A stretch of DNA of 64,000 nucleotides, taken from assembly GCF_000002875.2 (NCBI RefSeq), contig NC_009394.2:62001-126000 (forward strand), read 5' to 3'. This document shows positions 30,662 to 41,861 of the stretch, one piece after another. The position numbers were made by a program, and so were the translations under genes. How positions within the stretch are numbered: position 1 is the stretch's first letter; the number at the start of each line of letters is the position of its first letter. The notes under the pieces are model-generated. The model was not told the origin of the DNA. It was given only the letters and a program-made list of their open reading frames with translations, and did no database searches. Source of the stretch: Leishmania infantum JPCM5 (taxonomy: Eukaryota; Euglenozoa; Kinetoplastea; Trypanosomatida; Trypanosomatidae).

Positions 30662-33600
30662 GGCTGTGCGTGTGTGGTGTCGACGTGCTTCTGTTATGAT
30701 GCCGCTCCTCTTCCACGCAGACTCACGCACGCACATCCAACAAGTCCCCCTTCCCCTCACCCTCCGGACGAAAAAAAAAAGACCTCGGATGTGATAGCAG
30801 CGTGGGCAGCGGCGCATCGGCCTCGCGCGCTTCGGCACCGCACCGCCGCCTGTACGAACGCTAATACTTGTTTCTCTGCTTGTGACAAGAAGAACAACTA
30901 AAAGGCAGCGCCGCCGAGCCATCGCTGCCGCAGCCGTGGCGTTGGCAGCCATCACTGCGCGATACACAGTGGATGCGTGAGCCCCCCCCCGCCCCTTCCC
31001 CTTCCCTCTTCATCTTGGCTACAGGTGCAGGGCGTGCTGGGCCCCACCGTTTGTTTTCCATGCTCCCCCACCCCCTTTCGCTTTGGTTGCTTGTTCGTCT
31101 GCGCGCCGATGTCTGTGAGGGCAGGGTAAGATCGGGGGAGGGGCGTGTGCTGCTTCGTGGTTTCGCAGAGATGCAAGAGACGTGCGCAGTTGGCAGGCGC
31201 GTGGGAGCCGGGAGGGGGCTGGCAGAGCGGTGGCGGAATAGCGAGAGAGGTCAGACGTGAACGGTGTGCTGTGCGCCGCCTCTCGCGTTGCATCTATGCA
31301 TCCGCAAACGCCCCCACGTGGAACCTCTTTCGCACGGCACGAGCCGGCGTTGCATTCGTTCTTTCCTTGCACTCCCCTTTTCTCTCAGCCTCCTCGTCCC
31401 CTCCCCTCTTTTTTTCCGGCCTTTGCCGATCTTGCTAGCGGTCTCTCTCTATCTCTCTGTGCGCACGTACACATGCAGATGTGCATATATGTATGTATGT
31501 ATATATATATACACACACACATGTATGTGTGTACATGTGCATGTGCATGCGTGTGGGCCTTTCCGTACCGTTCTTTCTGTTTGTGCGTTGCCGTTGTTGT
31601 CTTCCGTGTACTATGCTCATTGTTTATCATTGATAACCCGAGTCACCGAGGGACCGGCGAGATGGCGGCAGCTATCAGTGCCACTTGCCTCTTTCTACTG
31701 ATACCAGCATCTCGCGCACTTCCTACGCTTTTCCTCGCCCGCATTCTCTGTGTACTTGTGCGCGGCTCTGCACACAACCGCCATCCCCCCACCCCTCTTC
31801 TCTCCACCGAGCTGGCCTTTGCAACCAGCCGCTCTCGTGTCTGCGCGTGCGTCTCTGTGCCTCCCTCAGTGTGTGTCGAGGGGGCGGGGGTCCGTGTGCT
31901 TGGCGCCCCTCCATCGCACTTCCTTTGTTGTTGTTTTCGTAGTTTGCACTGTTCCCATATTTATTACGAGCTTTTATTGCGTTGTCTCCTCATTTTACCT
32001 TGATGAGCAGCTGTGCACGCGAGTCTCTGCGTGTGCCGGAAGGTGTGTGCGCCTGTGCGGGCGTGGGGACGCTCTTTGTCCGCCGCGCCGCCTTCTCCCG
32101 TCGACTTTATCTTCTTTTTTCTGTTCCTTGAAGCACCCCACTGCTTCTCCCACACTCGCATACCCCGCACACCTGCACACTCCGCCCTCGCTCCCCCTTT
32201 TTTTTGTTTGTTCTTTTTTCTCTGTCCCTCTCTTCAGCTCCTCCTGCCTCTGTGTGTGTGTGTGTGTGTGTTTGCGTGTGCATCGTGCCCGACCTTCTCA
32301 TGCAGCACCGGCGGTGGTGCCGACGTACGCAAGTGCGTGCCTGCGCGTGTCTCCCAGGTGCATTGGAGGGCTGCATACACTCTCCCATCTCCTTGCATCT
32401 TCCCCTGCGGCGCGAGGTCGAGGCAGCCAAGTGCACGAAGGGCCGAATAAAGTGAAAGGGCGTTCGTGTGTGTGTGTGCGCTCAGGGACAACCACACCAC
32501 ATAAACCGACGAGAGGCAGCAGAGGAAGAGCGAGAGAGGTGGAGAGCTTGAAGGACGGCGCTAACGGTGGTGGTGATGGTGATGAGGGGGGAGCGACTCT
32601 GGAGGAAGACGAAGGGGGCCGAAACGCAGGCGTGAGTGAGCAACCCCAGCGGAGGGGACAGACAGGGTTTCTCAGATGCGAGGTCGCATTCGACAACATC
32701 GTCACCGCTCGAGGGAGAGCGGGGTATCTCTTGCCCACCTCTATCACCTGCTCTCTCCTCCTTCGCCAGAGGCAGGTCTCGCATCATACCCACCACTCCC
32801 CCCACCCCCACCACCAACACAGCCACCTCTTCTCTCTGCGGTTCGGTTCTTCTCCGTGCCCTCCCATCTCTTGACATTCATATGCGTCTCTCTGTGTTTT
32901 TTTTTTTGGAGAGGGGCGTTTGTGCGAGGGAACGAGGTGATGTTGACCCGCTTTATAATGCCTAAGCGCATACGCGTTTATGTGTGTGTGCCCGTCTTTT
33001 CACGCACACGTATGAGGGAGCGGGGGGCTTGAAGCCCCCTGTGCTTCACCACTTTTTATTTTTTTTCTTTACCTGCCTCTGTCGATTCGCTTCTCAGGCT
33101 GGTCAACTGTGCGCACGTGTGTGCGTGCGAGTGTTTTGCGAGGGAGAGGGAAGGAGCGTGCCGCTCAGCAGGTGATGTGAGGAGCGCCGTAGAATGTGTC
33201 TGTGTCTGTCTCTCTTTCCCTCTCCCCCTCGGTGTCTATTCGTTGTTCTCTGTATAACGAGGAGTCGTTGTTGTGTCTATTTGTGGCTCTCGCGTTGTCC
33301 CTTAGCGGGGATGTGGTGTGAGTGCGCGTGTGTGCGTCCCGTTCATTCTTCCCGCCACTATGTCTCGCAGCCTGGTGATTGCTCTGTTTTCCTTCTCTCT
33401 TTGGTGCGCATATGTCTGTCTATGTCTGCGCGCGCCCCTCGCTGTTGACGCCATCATCCCCTCAATGCCTCTCACCCCCCCTCTTCCATCCTCTTCTCCT
33501 TCCACACGCAGCACAACAACGAGGGATAGAGCGCTAAGCAAAATCCCCCCAAAGGAGAAACATGCGAATGAGCAGGAAGCAAGTAAGGAAACAGGAGGAA

Positions 33601-34426
33601 GCGGCATCCACCGCGGCACCGCCAACCGTCACGGCGACGGGGCCGATGGGGACGAGGGGCGCATAATGTGGGCGCGAAAGGGAGGGCAAAAAAAAAACGG
33701 AACACTTCGCCGTTGTTTCCGTAACTGCCTCGCTTCGACTGCGGCCGAGCCCCCTCGACCCCTCGCCCGTTTTGCAGTCAGGCGCCACCACACACGCGTG
33801 GGCGCGTCGTGTACAGGTACCCCCCCCTCCCCTCTCTCTCTCCTACCCTCGCCCTCCGAGGTGCACTCCGGCCGACCCCTCCCCGGCTGAGGACTGCACT
33901 TGCTCTCTGAGAAAGTCAACGGTGAGTAGCGTGAGTGAGGCACCCGACGCCGCTGTCTCGGGCGCGTGGAACTTACGCTTAGCGTTCACCACCGGCGCCC
34001 TCCATCGAGCGTCGTGACCTTGCTCTATCCGTTTCGTCCACCTTCCGTTACGGCTACGTGTGCAAGCTTGCGCCAAACCCTCACCCCCCTCCTCCCCCTC
34101 CACACTCTTCCTATCTGCTACGTCCATCTGTGTCTCATCCGCGGCCCATGTTCGTCTCTCACGCACGCGTGTATGCACACAGTGGAAGGAGCAGTAACGG
34201 TTGTTCCGCCCCCCCCCTCTCCTCCTCCCGCAACGCGCACCCCACCGGTGAATACGTTGCATCACTCCAGATAAACAAGCAGCAGCCACGGAGGCGATAT
34301 CGGCCCCCTCCGCTCCCCTTTCCAAAGCGGCGATCGGTGCAGCCGCTGGGTCGGATGTTCGCCTCGGCGCATTCTATCAGACCTGTTTGAGTTTGCGTAA
34401 CGGAAGAGGCTGAGGTTTGTCAGCCG
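30662..34426 (+). other. Large intergenic spacer between the two amastin-like genes
   Basis: No gene supported in 3.8 kb. It is mostly CT-rich, with a TATG/TA/CA tract (31481-31552) and a GT run (32251-32270). A + frame at 33318-33890 and several others are low complexity without family features. I looked for remnants of a third amastin-like copy and did not see one. Confidence 0.6.
31481..31552. repeat. Mixed TATG/TA/CA/TG microsatellite
   Basis: TATG units, then (TA)n, then (CA)n, then ATGTGC-type repeats in about 70 bases. Confidence 0.8.
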
Positions 34427-34474
34427 CTTCCCCCCCCCTCCCCCCCAAACCCCCAACCCTCTCTCGCCCTGCAG
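34427..34474 (+). promoter_or_regulatory. Probable spliced-leader acceptor for the second amastin-like gene
   Basis: A C/T-rich tract ends in CGCCCTGCAG, with AG at 34473-34474, 68 bases before the ATG at 34543. Confidence 0.7.
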
Positions 34475-34542
34475 GAGTCACTTCCAGAGCGCACCCTCCC
34501 TACTCGCACAACCGAGCACAGCTACACATCCCTTCTCCCGAG

Positions 34543-35799
34543 ATGGCGGCCAGCTACCACAGGGAGGACCGCGCGGAGACGGAGCTGGTGGACCAGCAGC
34601 CGATTGAGCACTTCAACCCTGATCTCAACAACGTGAGCCTAACCTCTTCGCAGGCTGACGCGAAGGCGCTGGAGGAGGCGGCCGGCGTGGACCTGCGCGC
34701 GGTGCCAGAGGAGCACTCGGGCAAGTGCGTGATGATCTCATGGATCCTCTTCTCGTCCGTGAGCTTCATCTTCATGCTGGCTGCGTCGCTCCCAGTGCCG
34801 TGGCTGAAAGACGGCCAGGGCCGAAAGTGGACGGTATGGAAGGATGTGAACGGGACGCCGTGGAGCAAGATTGAGTGTGACCACAAACGCCAGTTGTTTC
34901 AGGCGATGGAGGCGTTCACGATCGTTGGATGCCTGCTGAGTCTTGGTAGCCTCGTCGCCGGTGCCCTGCAGATGATGGGCCGCGGCCACCTTGGTGTGAT
35001 GATGTTATTCGGCTTCTTGACAGTGATGGTTTCGCTGACGGACTGGGCGCTTATTGTGAACCAGTACCACAAGCACAACTGCGCCGGTGATCAGGTATAC
35101 GCGGCTGGAATCAACCGCCTTGACGCCGGCTTCGGCCTTGTCTTCATCTCCTTCACCCTGATGCTTTTCGGCATCATCGCCCTGGCGCGTTGGATGAGCG
35201 AAAGCCTCAGCCTGTCGGAGCTGCATCGCACCAAGTACCACAGCTCCGCCCTCATGAGCTCCTTCATCAGCGGCTGCGTGCTGACGATCGCGACTGTGGG
35301 AACGGCGCAGAACATGTGGGAGCACTACGACAGGAAGACGTCGCTAAAGATCACTTACTGGGGCGTCGAGATCTACCACCGCAATGAGGGCCTGTCGGAG
35401 AACTGGCCGCTGAGCTCCTACCACTGTCCACAGTTCACTCTGCATATGCGCGCTGGTGCCGTCTTTTCCATCATCAGCGACGCGTTCCTCTTTTTCACGT
35501 TCCTGTTCTCCGTTGCGGCCGTATATAGCCGCCCGTGCAAGTGGGTCACGGTGGGCTTCGGTGCGGTCTCCTGGATCTTACTGCTGGTATGCTCGGCGAT
35601 CACGATCGCCGCTCGATACAAGACGTTCTGCCCCTCGGGCGTGGTGCCGCCGAGCACTGCCATCTACGGTGCCCCGCTCGACACCATCGAGCAGCGGGTG
35701 AACTTCAAGGGCTTCGTCATCACAGACGGCCTGGGTATGATCATCTCTGCCTGGTGCATCACAACGGCGAACCTCATCTACCTCGTGATCAAGGGGTAA
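34543..35799 (+). CDS. Double amastin-like eight-helix membrane protein (copy 2)
   Basis: A 418-residue paralogue of the protein at 29189-30661. It has a shorter acidic N-terminus (1-60) and eight hydrophobic segments at about 62-84, 121-144, 149-173, 195-217, 235-255, 302-328, 332-357 and 391-415. Matching landmarks are GQGRKWTVWKDVNG with C112 before helix 2 (versus GRKYGVWRATGG in copy 1), a helix-2 motif LFQAMEAFTIVGCLLSLGSL, a central YDRKTS string, and YWGVEIY...C295 before HMRAGAVFSIISDAF in the amastin-like second half. The longer open frame upstream runs through the acceptor at 34473-34474, so the ATG at 34543 is the start. The two copies are well diverged, so this is an old tandem duplication, 3.9 kb apart. 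The function is unknown. Confidence 0.8.
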   Translation: MAASYHREDRAETELVDQQPIEHFNPDLNNVSLTSSQADAKALEEAAGVDLRAVPEEHSGKCVMISWILFSSVSFIFMLAASLPVPWLKDGQGRKWTVWKDVNGTPWSKIECDHKRQLFQAMEAFTIVGCLLSLGSLVAGALQMMGRGHLGVMMLFGFLTVMVSLTDWALIVNQYHKHNCAGDQVYAAGINRLDAGFGLVFISFTLMLFGIIALARWMSESLSLSELHRTKYHSSALMSSFISGCVLTIATVGTAQNMWEHYDRKTSLKITYWGVEIYHRNEGLSENWPLSSYHCPQFTLHMRAGAVFSIISDAFLFFTFLFSVAAVYSRPCKWVTVGFGAVSWILLLVCSAITIAARYKTFCPSGVVPPSTAIYGAPLDTIEQRVNFKGFVITDGLGMIISAWCITTANLIYLVIKG

Positions 35800-37548
35800 G
35801 GCGGCGGTGAGGGCACAAGCAGGAGGTACAGCAACAACAAAAAGAAAAGGGCAAGGGGAAGGGCGATGCAGCGTGCCGGTGCGCGCGCGGAGAAATCCGT
35901 GAGTGGCTCCGCGGTGGATGACGGCGTGAATGGCGATGAAGGCGCTGCACCGTTGACGCGCTTTGCCACAGACACGCACATCTGTGCGGCTTTTCCTCGT
36001 GTGGCCTCTCCCCCCTCCCACTTCCACCCCCCCCCTCCCCCTCTTGCATCAGCCCCGGCCCTGCGGGCCTCCTCTGCGCTCTGCTCCACATGCAGGCAAA
36101 CGGAGACGGAGAGGCGAAGGTGCAAAGAGCGAAAAAAAAAAAACGATAACGATTCAAGTGCAGGCGAAAACATATGCCAAGGCGTGTAGACGTCATCATA
36201 CCCCACATGCGTGCGTGCAGCCGGTTGGGTGCATGCGCGTAATCGGCGGCGCGCGCGTGTGTGTGCGTGTGTGGTCATTTCTCTGGCGCTGATGGGTTGT
36301 TATATTTTGTATATTTTGTAAGTTTTTTTTTTTACAGTGGCCGTTATCTCTTCGCTGCTTGTAGCATCTCTCGACTTCTCACCAGCTTCACAGATGAGGC
36401 TCTTCCTCTTCCTCCTCCTCTTGTGTGCTGTGTATCCTCGTTGCTGCATGTCCTTCCCCCCTCCCCTCCCCTCCCCCCATCTACCCATCCCAACCCTTAT
36501 TTTTCGTTTGGAGAGTCTGTGTATGCTGGCGTGTGCAAGAAGCTGGCTTAGCGTGCGCGTGTGCTTGTGGTACCCGCCTCTTGCTCGTGGCGGTGTCGCA
36601 ACAGCATGAGGAGGAGGAGGAGGGGCAGCGGAGCGGGGCCCTAGGCGCAGCCGCACACACGCGGGAGTCGCACCACGGCATCCCTGAGTAGCGAGGGGGA
36701 GTGGAGGAGCAGGAACAAGCGAGCCGCGAGAAGGGAGGGAGGGAGAACTCCCTACGTCATGTTTGAAGACCGAACGAAAACACACGAAAGGGCCAGACAA
36801 CGGACCAAACAAGCTCGCCAACAAGGGGAAGCATCCGGCTGCTCGAGGAGCCATCGACGGACGCCACATGCGCCGCTTCTCTTCTTCTTCTTCCCTGTGT
36901 TGGCATTATTCAAAACCCTCACCCACCCACCCAACCAAAAAAGAATACGACGACGACGCGCTGTGCTTTTCTTGTGCGGCACACGGCAGTCCACGTAAGA
37001 TGCGATCTCACGCAGGGCATGGCTCTGTGTGTTGTGTGCCGAGACACACAGCCGCGCAGGCACCTCCACGGACGCTCGCGCTTCATCGTTCTCTGCGTGC
37101 TCGGCGTCAGTGAAAGAGAGGGCAAGCACCCGTGCGCGCGTGGTAGCATGGCTTTTGTCGTGGTCTTCCTCTGTGTGTACAGCACACTGTCTCTGTTGCC
37201 TAGGCAAGAGAACTGCACCTGCTGGGTTGCCTTATTCTTGAATACACCCTTCCCCCGCGCACGCGCCTGCCCATACCAGTACAAACCAAGACCCACACGC
37301 GTTCTGGCTGCCAGACTCCACCTTGGGCTCTCTCTCTCTCCTTCTCTTTCTTTCCGCCACGCTTCTTTCTTGGCCCTCCGCCGCCCCCCCCCCCCCGCGC
37401 GCACACCTACACTCGCTACTTTGAGTCGCTCATCTCTCCCCGCTCCCATCAAGGCGGCACGTCGGTAGCGTTGCATCACCGCCTCCCCTCCCTCTCTTTC
37501 GCTGCTCATGCGCGCGCTTGGGAAGGGTGTGCCTTGCCGTCTGCCGGT
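35800..37548 (+). other. Intergenic spacer / untranslated regions
   Basis: No gene. Notable tracts are an A-run at 36130-36141, an AT-rich patch at 36298-36334, CCCTCC repeats at about 36458-36478, a (GAG)n patch at 36607-36622 and a C-run at about 37385-37396. Confidence 0.65.
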
Positions 37549-37604
37549 TGCCTGTTCTTCTCCGCCTCCCCACTCGCCTACCTTTTTCTTTCTCTGCCCT
37601 ACAG
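37549..37604 (+). promoter_or_regulatory. Probable spliced-leader acceptor for the coiled-coil gene
   Basis: A long CT tract (TTTTTCTTTCTCTGCCC near its end) closes with CTACAG, with AG at 37603-37604, 132 bases before the ATG at 37737. Confidence 0.7.
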
Positions 37605-37736
37605 AAGACTCGAGTAGAGCGCGCGTCTCCAGCGCATGAGCAGACCTCTGCACGGATGGTGCGTGCGCAGGGTCTGTCTCACCATTGACGCTTCCCCCAC
37701 AACACAAGCTCGGTCTTTTGCTTGTCCGCTGCATCC

Positions 37737-39947
37737 ATGACGTCGCTGACAGGCGTCACAGGCCCCGCAGCCGCCGTCGCGCCCTTCTCGGAGGAGAATG
37801 CGATTGTGCTCGACAAGTGGCTCTACGACGTGTGCGGGGTGGACGGCCTCCAGTTCCCGTCGCATCGGCGTGCGCAATTCGCGCGCTACGTGGAGCGGCT
37901 GCCACTTGTGGCAAAGACGAAGCGTTTTGTTGCCAACACCTTCAACTACCCGTCACGCTCCGGCACACGCGAGGTGCTCGTACTACAGAAGATGCTGGAG
38001 GCACTGGCCCTGCACACACAGGCGGTGGCGCGAGAGACGGAGCAGGTACAAAACAACGTGCTGCAAGTGCGGCGCGTGTTGGAGGAGCGCACGATGGGCG
38101 CCTCCGCCATTGTGGATGGAGAGAAGGCGGACGCCGTTAGCGGAGCAGCGGCCGCAGTGGAGAGGCGGAAAGGCAAAGGAGCTGCTGCGGCATCGTCTGC
38201 CGCGCAAGCTCCATCCTACGCGTCGTCCCCTCAGGGCCAGGGCTACGTGCCTCTCGATTCCGCTGCCGCCGCGGGTGACAATGGCGCTGCGACCCCTGCG
38301 AGGAGCGCAGAGGCGACCCCAAAACCGCAGCAGGCGGGCGACGAGGCCGTCAGTGAGGATGGCGACGCTTCAGCGACCCAGCAACCCTTTTCTGCCGCCG
38401 CGCGGGCGGCGCGCCGTGCAGACTACGATAAGAAGAAGGCGCTCTCTCTCCGCTACATATCAGCGATTCAAACAAAGACACAGGACATGTCCAGGCAGCG
38501 GGTGGAGATGGAGCAGCGACACGCACGCCTGCTAGCTGACAAAGAGCAGTTGGACAAGGAGTACGAAGCGCTGCAGACGACCGAAGAGTTGGTCGTGGCC
38601 CGCCATCAGGAGGCCGAGTCCCGCAAGAACGAGGAGACACTGCTGCTGAGCGAGGAGGCAGCCATGTATGCAGCCGAGGAGGCCGCATTCGACATGGCGT
38701 GGGCGGAGTGTGCTGCGATGCTCAATGAGCAACCGGCGGCCGCGTGCAGCACAGGTGAACCAGCGGGCAGAGCAGAGGGGCCGCCTTCCACGTCGCCGAG
38801 GCCGCATGTGCCGTCGCTCTCCCCACCGTCTTACCTCAGTTCTGCTTCCTCGCACCCGCTCCCGGCACCCTCATCGTCGTCACGCTCTCTCAGCAGCGAA
38901 GATCCTGTCGACGTTGCCGCTGCGGCACCTCCGAATACGGTGCCAGCGACAGTGGCAGCAGCGAATCAGGAGGATAGCGCCGGCAACCACCCAGGTACTC
39001 TGTCCGGTCGGAACCCTAGTGGTGGCTCGAGCAGCACCGCGCAGCCGCCTCTGCATCAACAGACCCTGGAGGCGCTGCGCCACCGACTCTCCGAGATCGG
39101 CGCCCGCACCACGAACTACCGCCGCCAGCTGCTGAATGAAGGGCACATGCATCTCCAACGCTTTCTCCAGTCCCAACAGCGACTCAAGGACTGGCAGGGT
39201 ATGGCGGCGCAGCTGCGACGTACTCACCACCAGCTGCGCGGACAGGTGGACGTCATCCACACTGTTCTGTCCGACACAGCAAGACGACTGGAGAAGAGCG
39301 ACGCGACGGCACAAAGAGCCGGCTACGGCGAGCAACTGACGCGGCTGAACGCACTGCTGAAGGAGCGGTCGTACGAGACGCTGCAGTACTATGTGGGCAG
39401 TCGCGAGGATGCCGAAATGGACATGCTGCTCGACGCGAGCGCCGACGAGGAGCTGCGCAAACTGCAGCGGCCCTCGCCCGCCAGCACGTTGGCGGGCGGC
39501 GACTTGACCCCTGCTCGGGCTGGCTCGGCGTCTGCATCCAGTTTGACTACGCCGACGCGTCAGAGCGCAGCTGCCAGCCCTTCTCATTCCAGTGACAGAG
39601 CCCTGGCGCCATCCGGGTCCTGGCGCACGCCTGTGCGCCAGCCAGCGAGCAACGGCACCGTAGCCGCAGCCACGCCCAGCAGTGGCACCGACATCCGAAG
39701 TAGCGTCGACTCGGCGCACCGCCATCGCAGCCGCTATGAGCTCGTTCGCCATCTGCAGCGGTGGGAAGCCGTGCTGCTGGCGGAGCGGCTGGCTATCTTG
39801 AAGGCCGCGCATATGGTGCCCGGGCCCAACAGCGGGACAGGGGCTAACACAAAGCAGGCCGACGGCTTCAGCGCCAGGAACGCCTATGAGGAGCTGCGTG
39901 CGTTGTTGCTGCAGCAGAGGGACCGCGTTGCCTCGTCCTCGTCGTGA
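37737..39947 (+). CDS. Coiled-coil protein, unknown function
   Basis: A 736-residue protein, not assigned to a family. The N-terminal 100 residues look folded and distinctive (VLDKWLYDVCGVDGLQFPSH, RAQFARYVERLPLVAKTKRF). Two coiled coils follow, about 232-318 (RQRVEMEQRHARLLADKEQL) and about 441-555 (LEALRHRLSEIGARTTNYRR; QLRGQVDVIHTVLSDTARRL), separated by a Ser/Pro-rich linker. A Ser/Thr-rich, probably disordered stretch (570-665) precedes a final helical segment ending in Ser repeats. The layout of a small globular head followed by split coiled coils is typical of cytoskeletal, basal-body or kinetochore components, but no signature decides between them. The ATG at 37737 is the first after the acceptor. 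Confidence 0.75.
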   Translation: MTSLTGVTGPAAAVAPFSEENAIVLDKWLYDVCGVDGLQFPSHRRAQFARYVERLPLVAKTKRFVANTFNYPSRSGTREVLVLQKMLEALALHTQAVARETEQVQNNVLQVRRVLEERTMGASAIVDGEKADAVSGAAAAVERRKGKGAAAASSAAQAPSYASSPQGQGYVPLDSAAAAGDNGAATPARSAEATPKPQQAGDEAVSEDGDASATQQPFSAAARAARRADYDKKKALSLRYISAIQTKTQDMSRQRVEMEQRHARLLADKEQLDKEYEALQTTEELVVARHQEAESRKNEETLLLSEEAAMYAAEEAAFDMAWAECAAMLNEQPAAACSTGEPAGRAEGPPSTSPRPHVPSLSPPSYLSSASSHPLPAPSSSSRSLSSEDPVDVAAAAPPNTVPATVAAANQEDSAGNHPGTLSGRNPSGGSSSTAQPPLHQQTLEALRHRLSEIGARTTNYRRQLLNEGHMHLQRFLQSQQRLKDWQGMAAQLRRTHHQLRGQVDVIHTVLSDTARRLEKSDATAQRAGYGEQLTRLNALLKERSYETLQYYVGSREDAEMDMLLDASADEELRKLQRPSPASTLAGGDLTPARAGSASASSLTTPTRQSAAASPSHSSDRALAPSGSWRTPVRQPASNGTVAAATPSSGTDIRSSVDSAHRHRSRYELVRHLQRWEAVLLAERLAILKAAHMVPGPNSGTGANTKQADGFSARNAYEELRALLLQQRDRVASSSS

Positions 39948-41006
39948 TGTTTTCCCTACTGTTTCGCTCGCTGTCCTTGTTATGCCAGTCTTATCGTCTC
40001 TCTTCTCACCTTCGACGCCGGCAGGGCACACATGCACGGGCGCTGCCCAGTCACGTCGGAACATCAGTGAGCTCGTGGCCGTCCCAGGCACAGCGACGAT
40101 TGCGAACGGTGGTGATGGACTCGATAATGCTGCTCTTTTATCGTCTCACGAGCTGGTGGGTGTATGTGCATGTGTGTGCATGTGTGCACGTACCCGTACG
40201 ATTGTGCCGCAACGTCTCTCTTTCTGCCTTCTCTGTGCCTCTTGCCTGTTCTCTGTACCGTCTGTGTTGTGGCCGCTGTTCTTTGCCATGTGAAGTGTGT
40301 GTGCTGGTCATGCCGCCCATGCAACAGGCCCCTCAGGCAACAACGTCCGCGAAGCTGTGTGCTCATCAGGGGCCAAGCAGGCGCTCTCCCTTATATATTA
40401 TTATTATCTTCTTCGCCAAGCGAATGGGAAGAGCGATGCAACGACCCCTCAGCACCACCGCCACCACCCGCCCGGAATGAGAGGAAGGCAGCGACGCAAG
40501 GCGGATGTGTGGCGGTGTGGGCACTTGCTTTCAACGGCAGCGGCCTGGCGGAATGGAAACAAATGCATCCGCCTCTTTATCCTCCCCTCCCCTCCCACTC
40601 ACATCCGCGCAGCTTGCATCTGTAGGGCTGCAGAGGTGTGACTGGAGGGGAGGGATGGTGAACTGCTAGCACGAGGAGATAGGCACGCCGGACACGAATG
40701 TGTCCCTCTCCTTCCGCCCGCCCCCCCCCCTGCCCAGGAGCACGCAGGAGACGACGGACATGATGTTTCTGTAGGACAGAAACCCTTAAGTTCCTCGCAC
40801 GATCTCTGTCGCTTGCTCTCCAGTGAACATCGTCTCCCTCGGCCACTCCACGCTCTCGCGCCCGCTCCGCACACCAGGCCTTGTCTCTTGTGGTGCGCGC
40901 GCCCTTGCCTGCTTAACCATCACTACCCCGTAGCGCACACCCGCCCACACTTCCCACCCACAGACACGCGAGCACAAAGGTACACGCATACGCCTCCCAA
41001 GTCGTG
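39948..41006 (+). other. Intergenic spacer / untranslated regions
   Basis: No gene. It contains a GT/GCATGT-rich stretch (40155-40192), a TTATATATTATTATTAT patch (40390-40407), a C-run near 40720-40731 and a small perfect hairpin at 40765-40783. A weak acceptor for the next gene is CCCACCCACAG, with AG at 40962-40963. Confidence 0.6.
40765..40783. repeat. Short perfect hairpin
   Basis: GTTTCTGT (40765-40772) and ACAGAAAC (40776-40783) are perfectly complementary around a 3-base loop. Probably a minor structure. Confidence 0.5.
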
Positions 41007-41861
41007 ATGCTCGCTGGGCTGCTGCGTGGCACTCGCGCAGCGATGGCGCTGCAGCGGTCGCGCCGCAGTTTTCTACCTCGAATGCGGCAACGCTCGTCCT
41101 TCTCTACCGTCTCCTCCGCTGCCATGTTCGAGAATACCCTCACCACACAGCGGGCGCAGAAGGGCGACTACGGCTTCAACGTGTTTCACAACTCCAACCC
41201 GCAGCACGGCGGCAGCTACGCCCGACACGAGCGACGCATGCGCGAGGACGAAGTGGAGGACTTCTTGAAATCTGTCAAGCACTGGCGGCCTGTGTACGAG
41301 GATGTGGCTGACGGTGATCTCGTGGGTGACGCGCAGTCGTCGTCGTCGACCTCGGCCTCTGCCGCGGAGCCGCCGATGCCGAGGCTCGCGCGCATGGGCG
41401 AGGAGGCCATCATGCGCACCTTTCATTTCGAAACGTTCCGCGAGGCTTACCTTTTCATGGGCCGGGTGTGGGCCTTCTGCTACGGCAGCGACAAGTACCC
41501 GCATGTCACGTGGGAGGGGACCGCCATCACGGTTTATCTCTACTCACCATCCTTCCGAGGCCTCAGCAAGCGCGAGGCGCGCGTGGCGGCGTTCCTGAAC
41601 GATCAGTACAACATGCTTCGGAAGAGCAAGTGGCAGCAACGCCGCATCGTGGACGGCATTGTGCGACAGACCGCTGTGGAAGAGCTGCTCGGTGAGGAGG
41701 TGGCGGCGCATCTTGCGCGCCGGGAGGCGCTACGCACAGCGCCACTGCAGGAGGTGAAGGATGGGCCGCGCAGTTGGCGCAGCGCCATCGGGTCACCGTT
41801 GCGCAGCCCCAACAGCGGCAGCGATGGAGCAGGTAGTTCCATGGGAGTGCGTGACAGTTAA
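41007..41861 (+). CDS. Pterin-4a-carbinolamine dehydratase (PCD/DCoH)-fold protein, probably mitochondrial
   Basis: A 284-residue protein. The first 35 residues are rich in Arg/Ser/Leu with no acidic residues (LLRGTRAAMALQRSRRSFLP), typical of a mitochondrial targeting signal. Residues about 135-200 match the PCD fold pattern: RTFHFETFREAYLFMGRVWA, then YPHVTWEGTAITVYLYSP, then FRGLSKREARVAAFLN. Canonical enzymes keep a His-His-Pro before the Tyr/Trp strand and a Thr-His before the GL motif. Here those positions read K-Y-P and S-P, so the dehydratase chemistry is doubtful and a structural or RNA/protein-binding role is possible (inference). The middle (about 105-125) is a Ser/Ala linker and the C-terminal 80 residues are Arg-rich. 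The ATG at 41007 begins the targeting signal; a second ATG lies at residue 13. Confidence 0.7.
   Translation: MLAGLLRGTRAAMALQRSRRSFLPRMRQRSSFSTVSSAAMFENTLTTQRAQKGDYGFNVFHNSNPQHGGSYARHERRMREDEVEDFLKSVKHWRPVYEDVADGDLVGDAQSSSSTSASAAEPPMPRLARMGEEAIMRTFHFETFREAYLFMGRVWAFCYGSDKYPHVTWEGTAITVYLYSPSFRGLSKREARVAAFLNDQYNMLRKSKWQQRRIVDGIVRQTAVEELLGEEVAAHLARREALRTAPLQEVKDGPRSWRSAIGSPLRSPNSGSDGAGSSMGVRDS

Noticed and set aside
38880..40091. A 403-codon minus frame over the coiled-coil gene.
   Set aside because: Antisense shadow of a GC-biased gene; no acceptor and no motifs.
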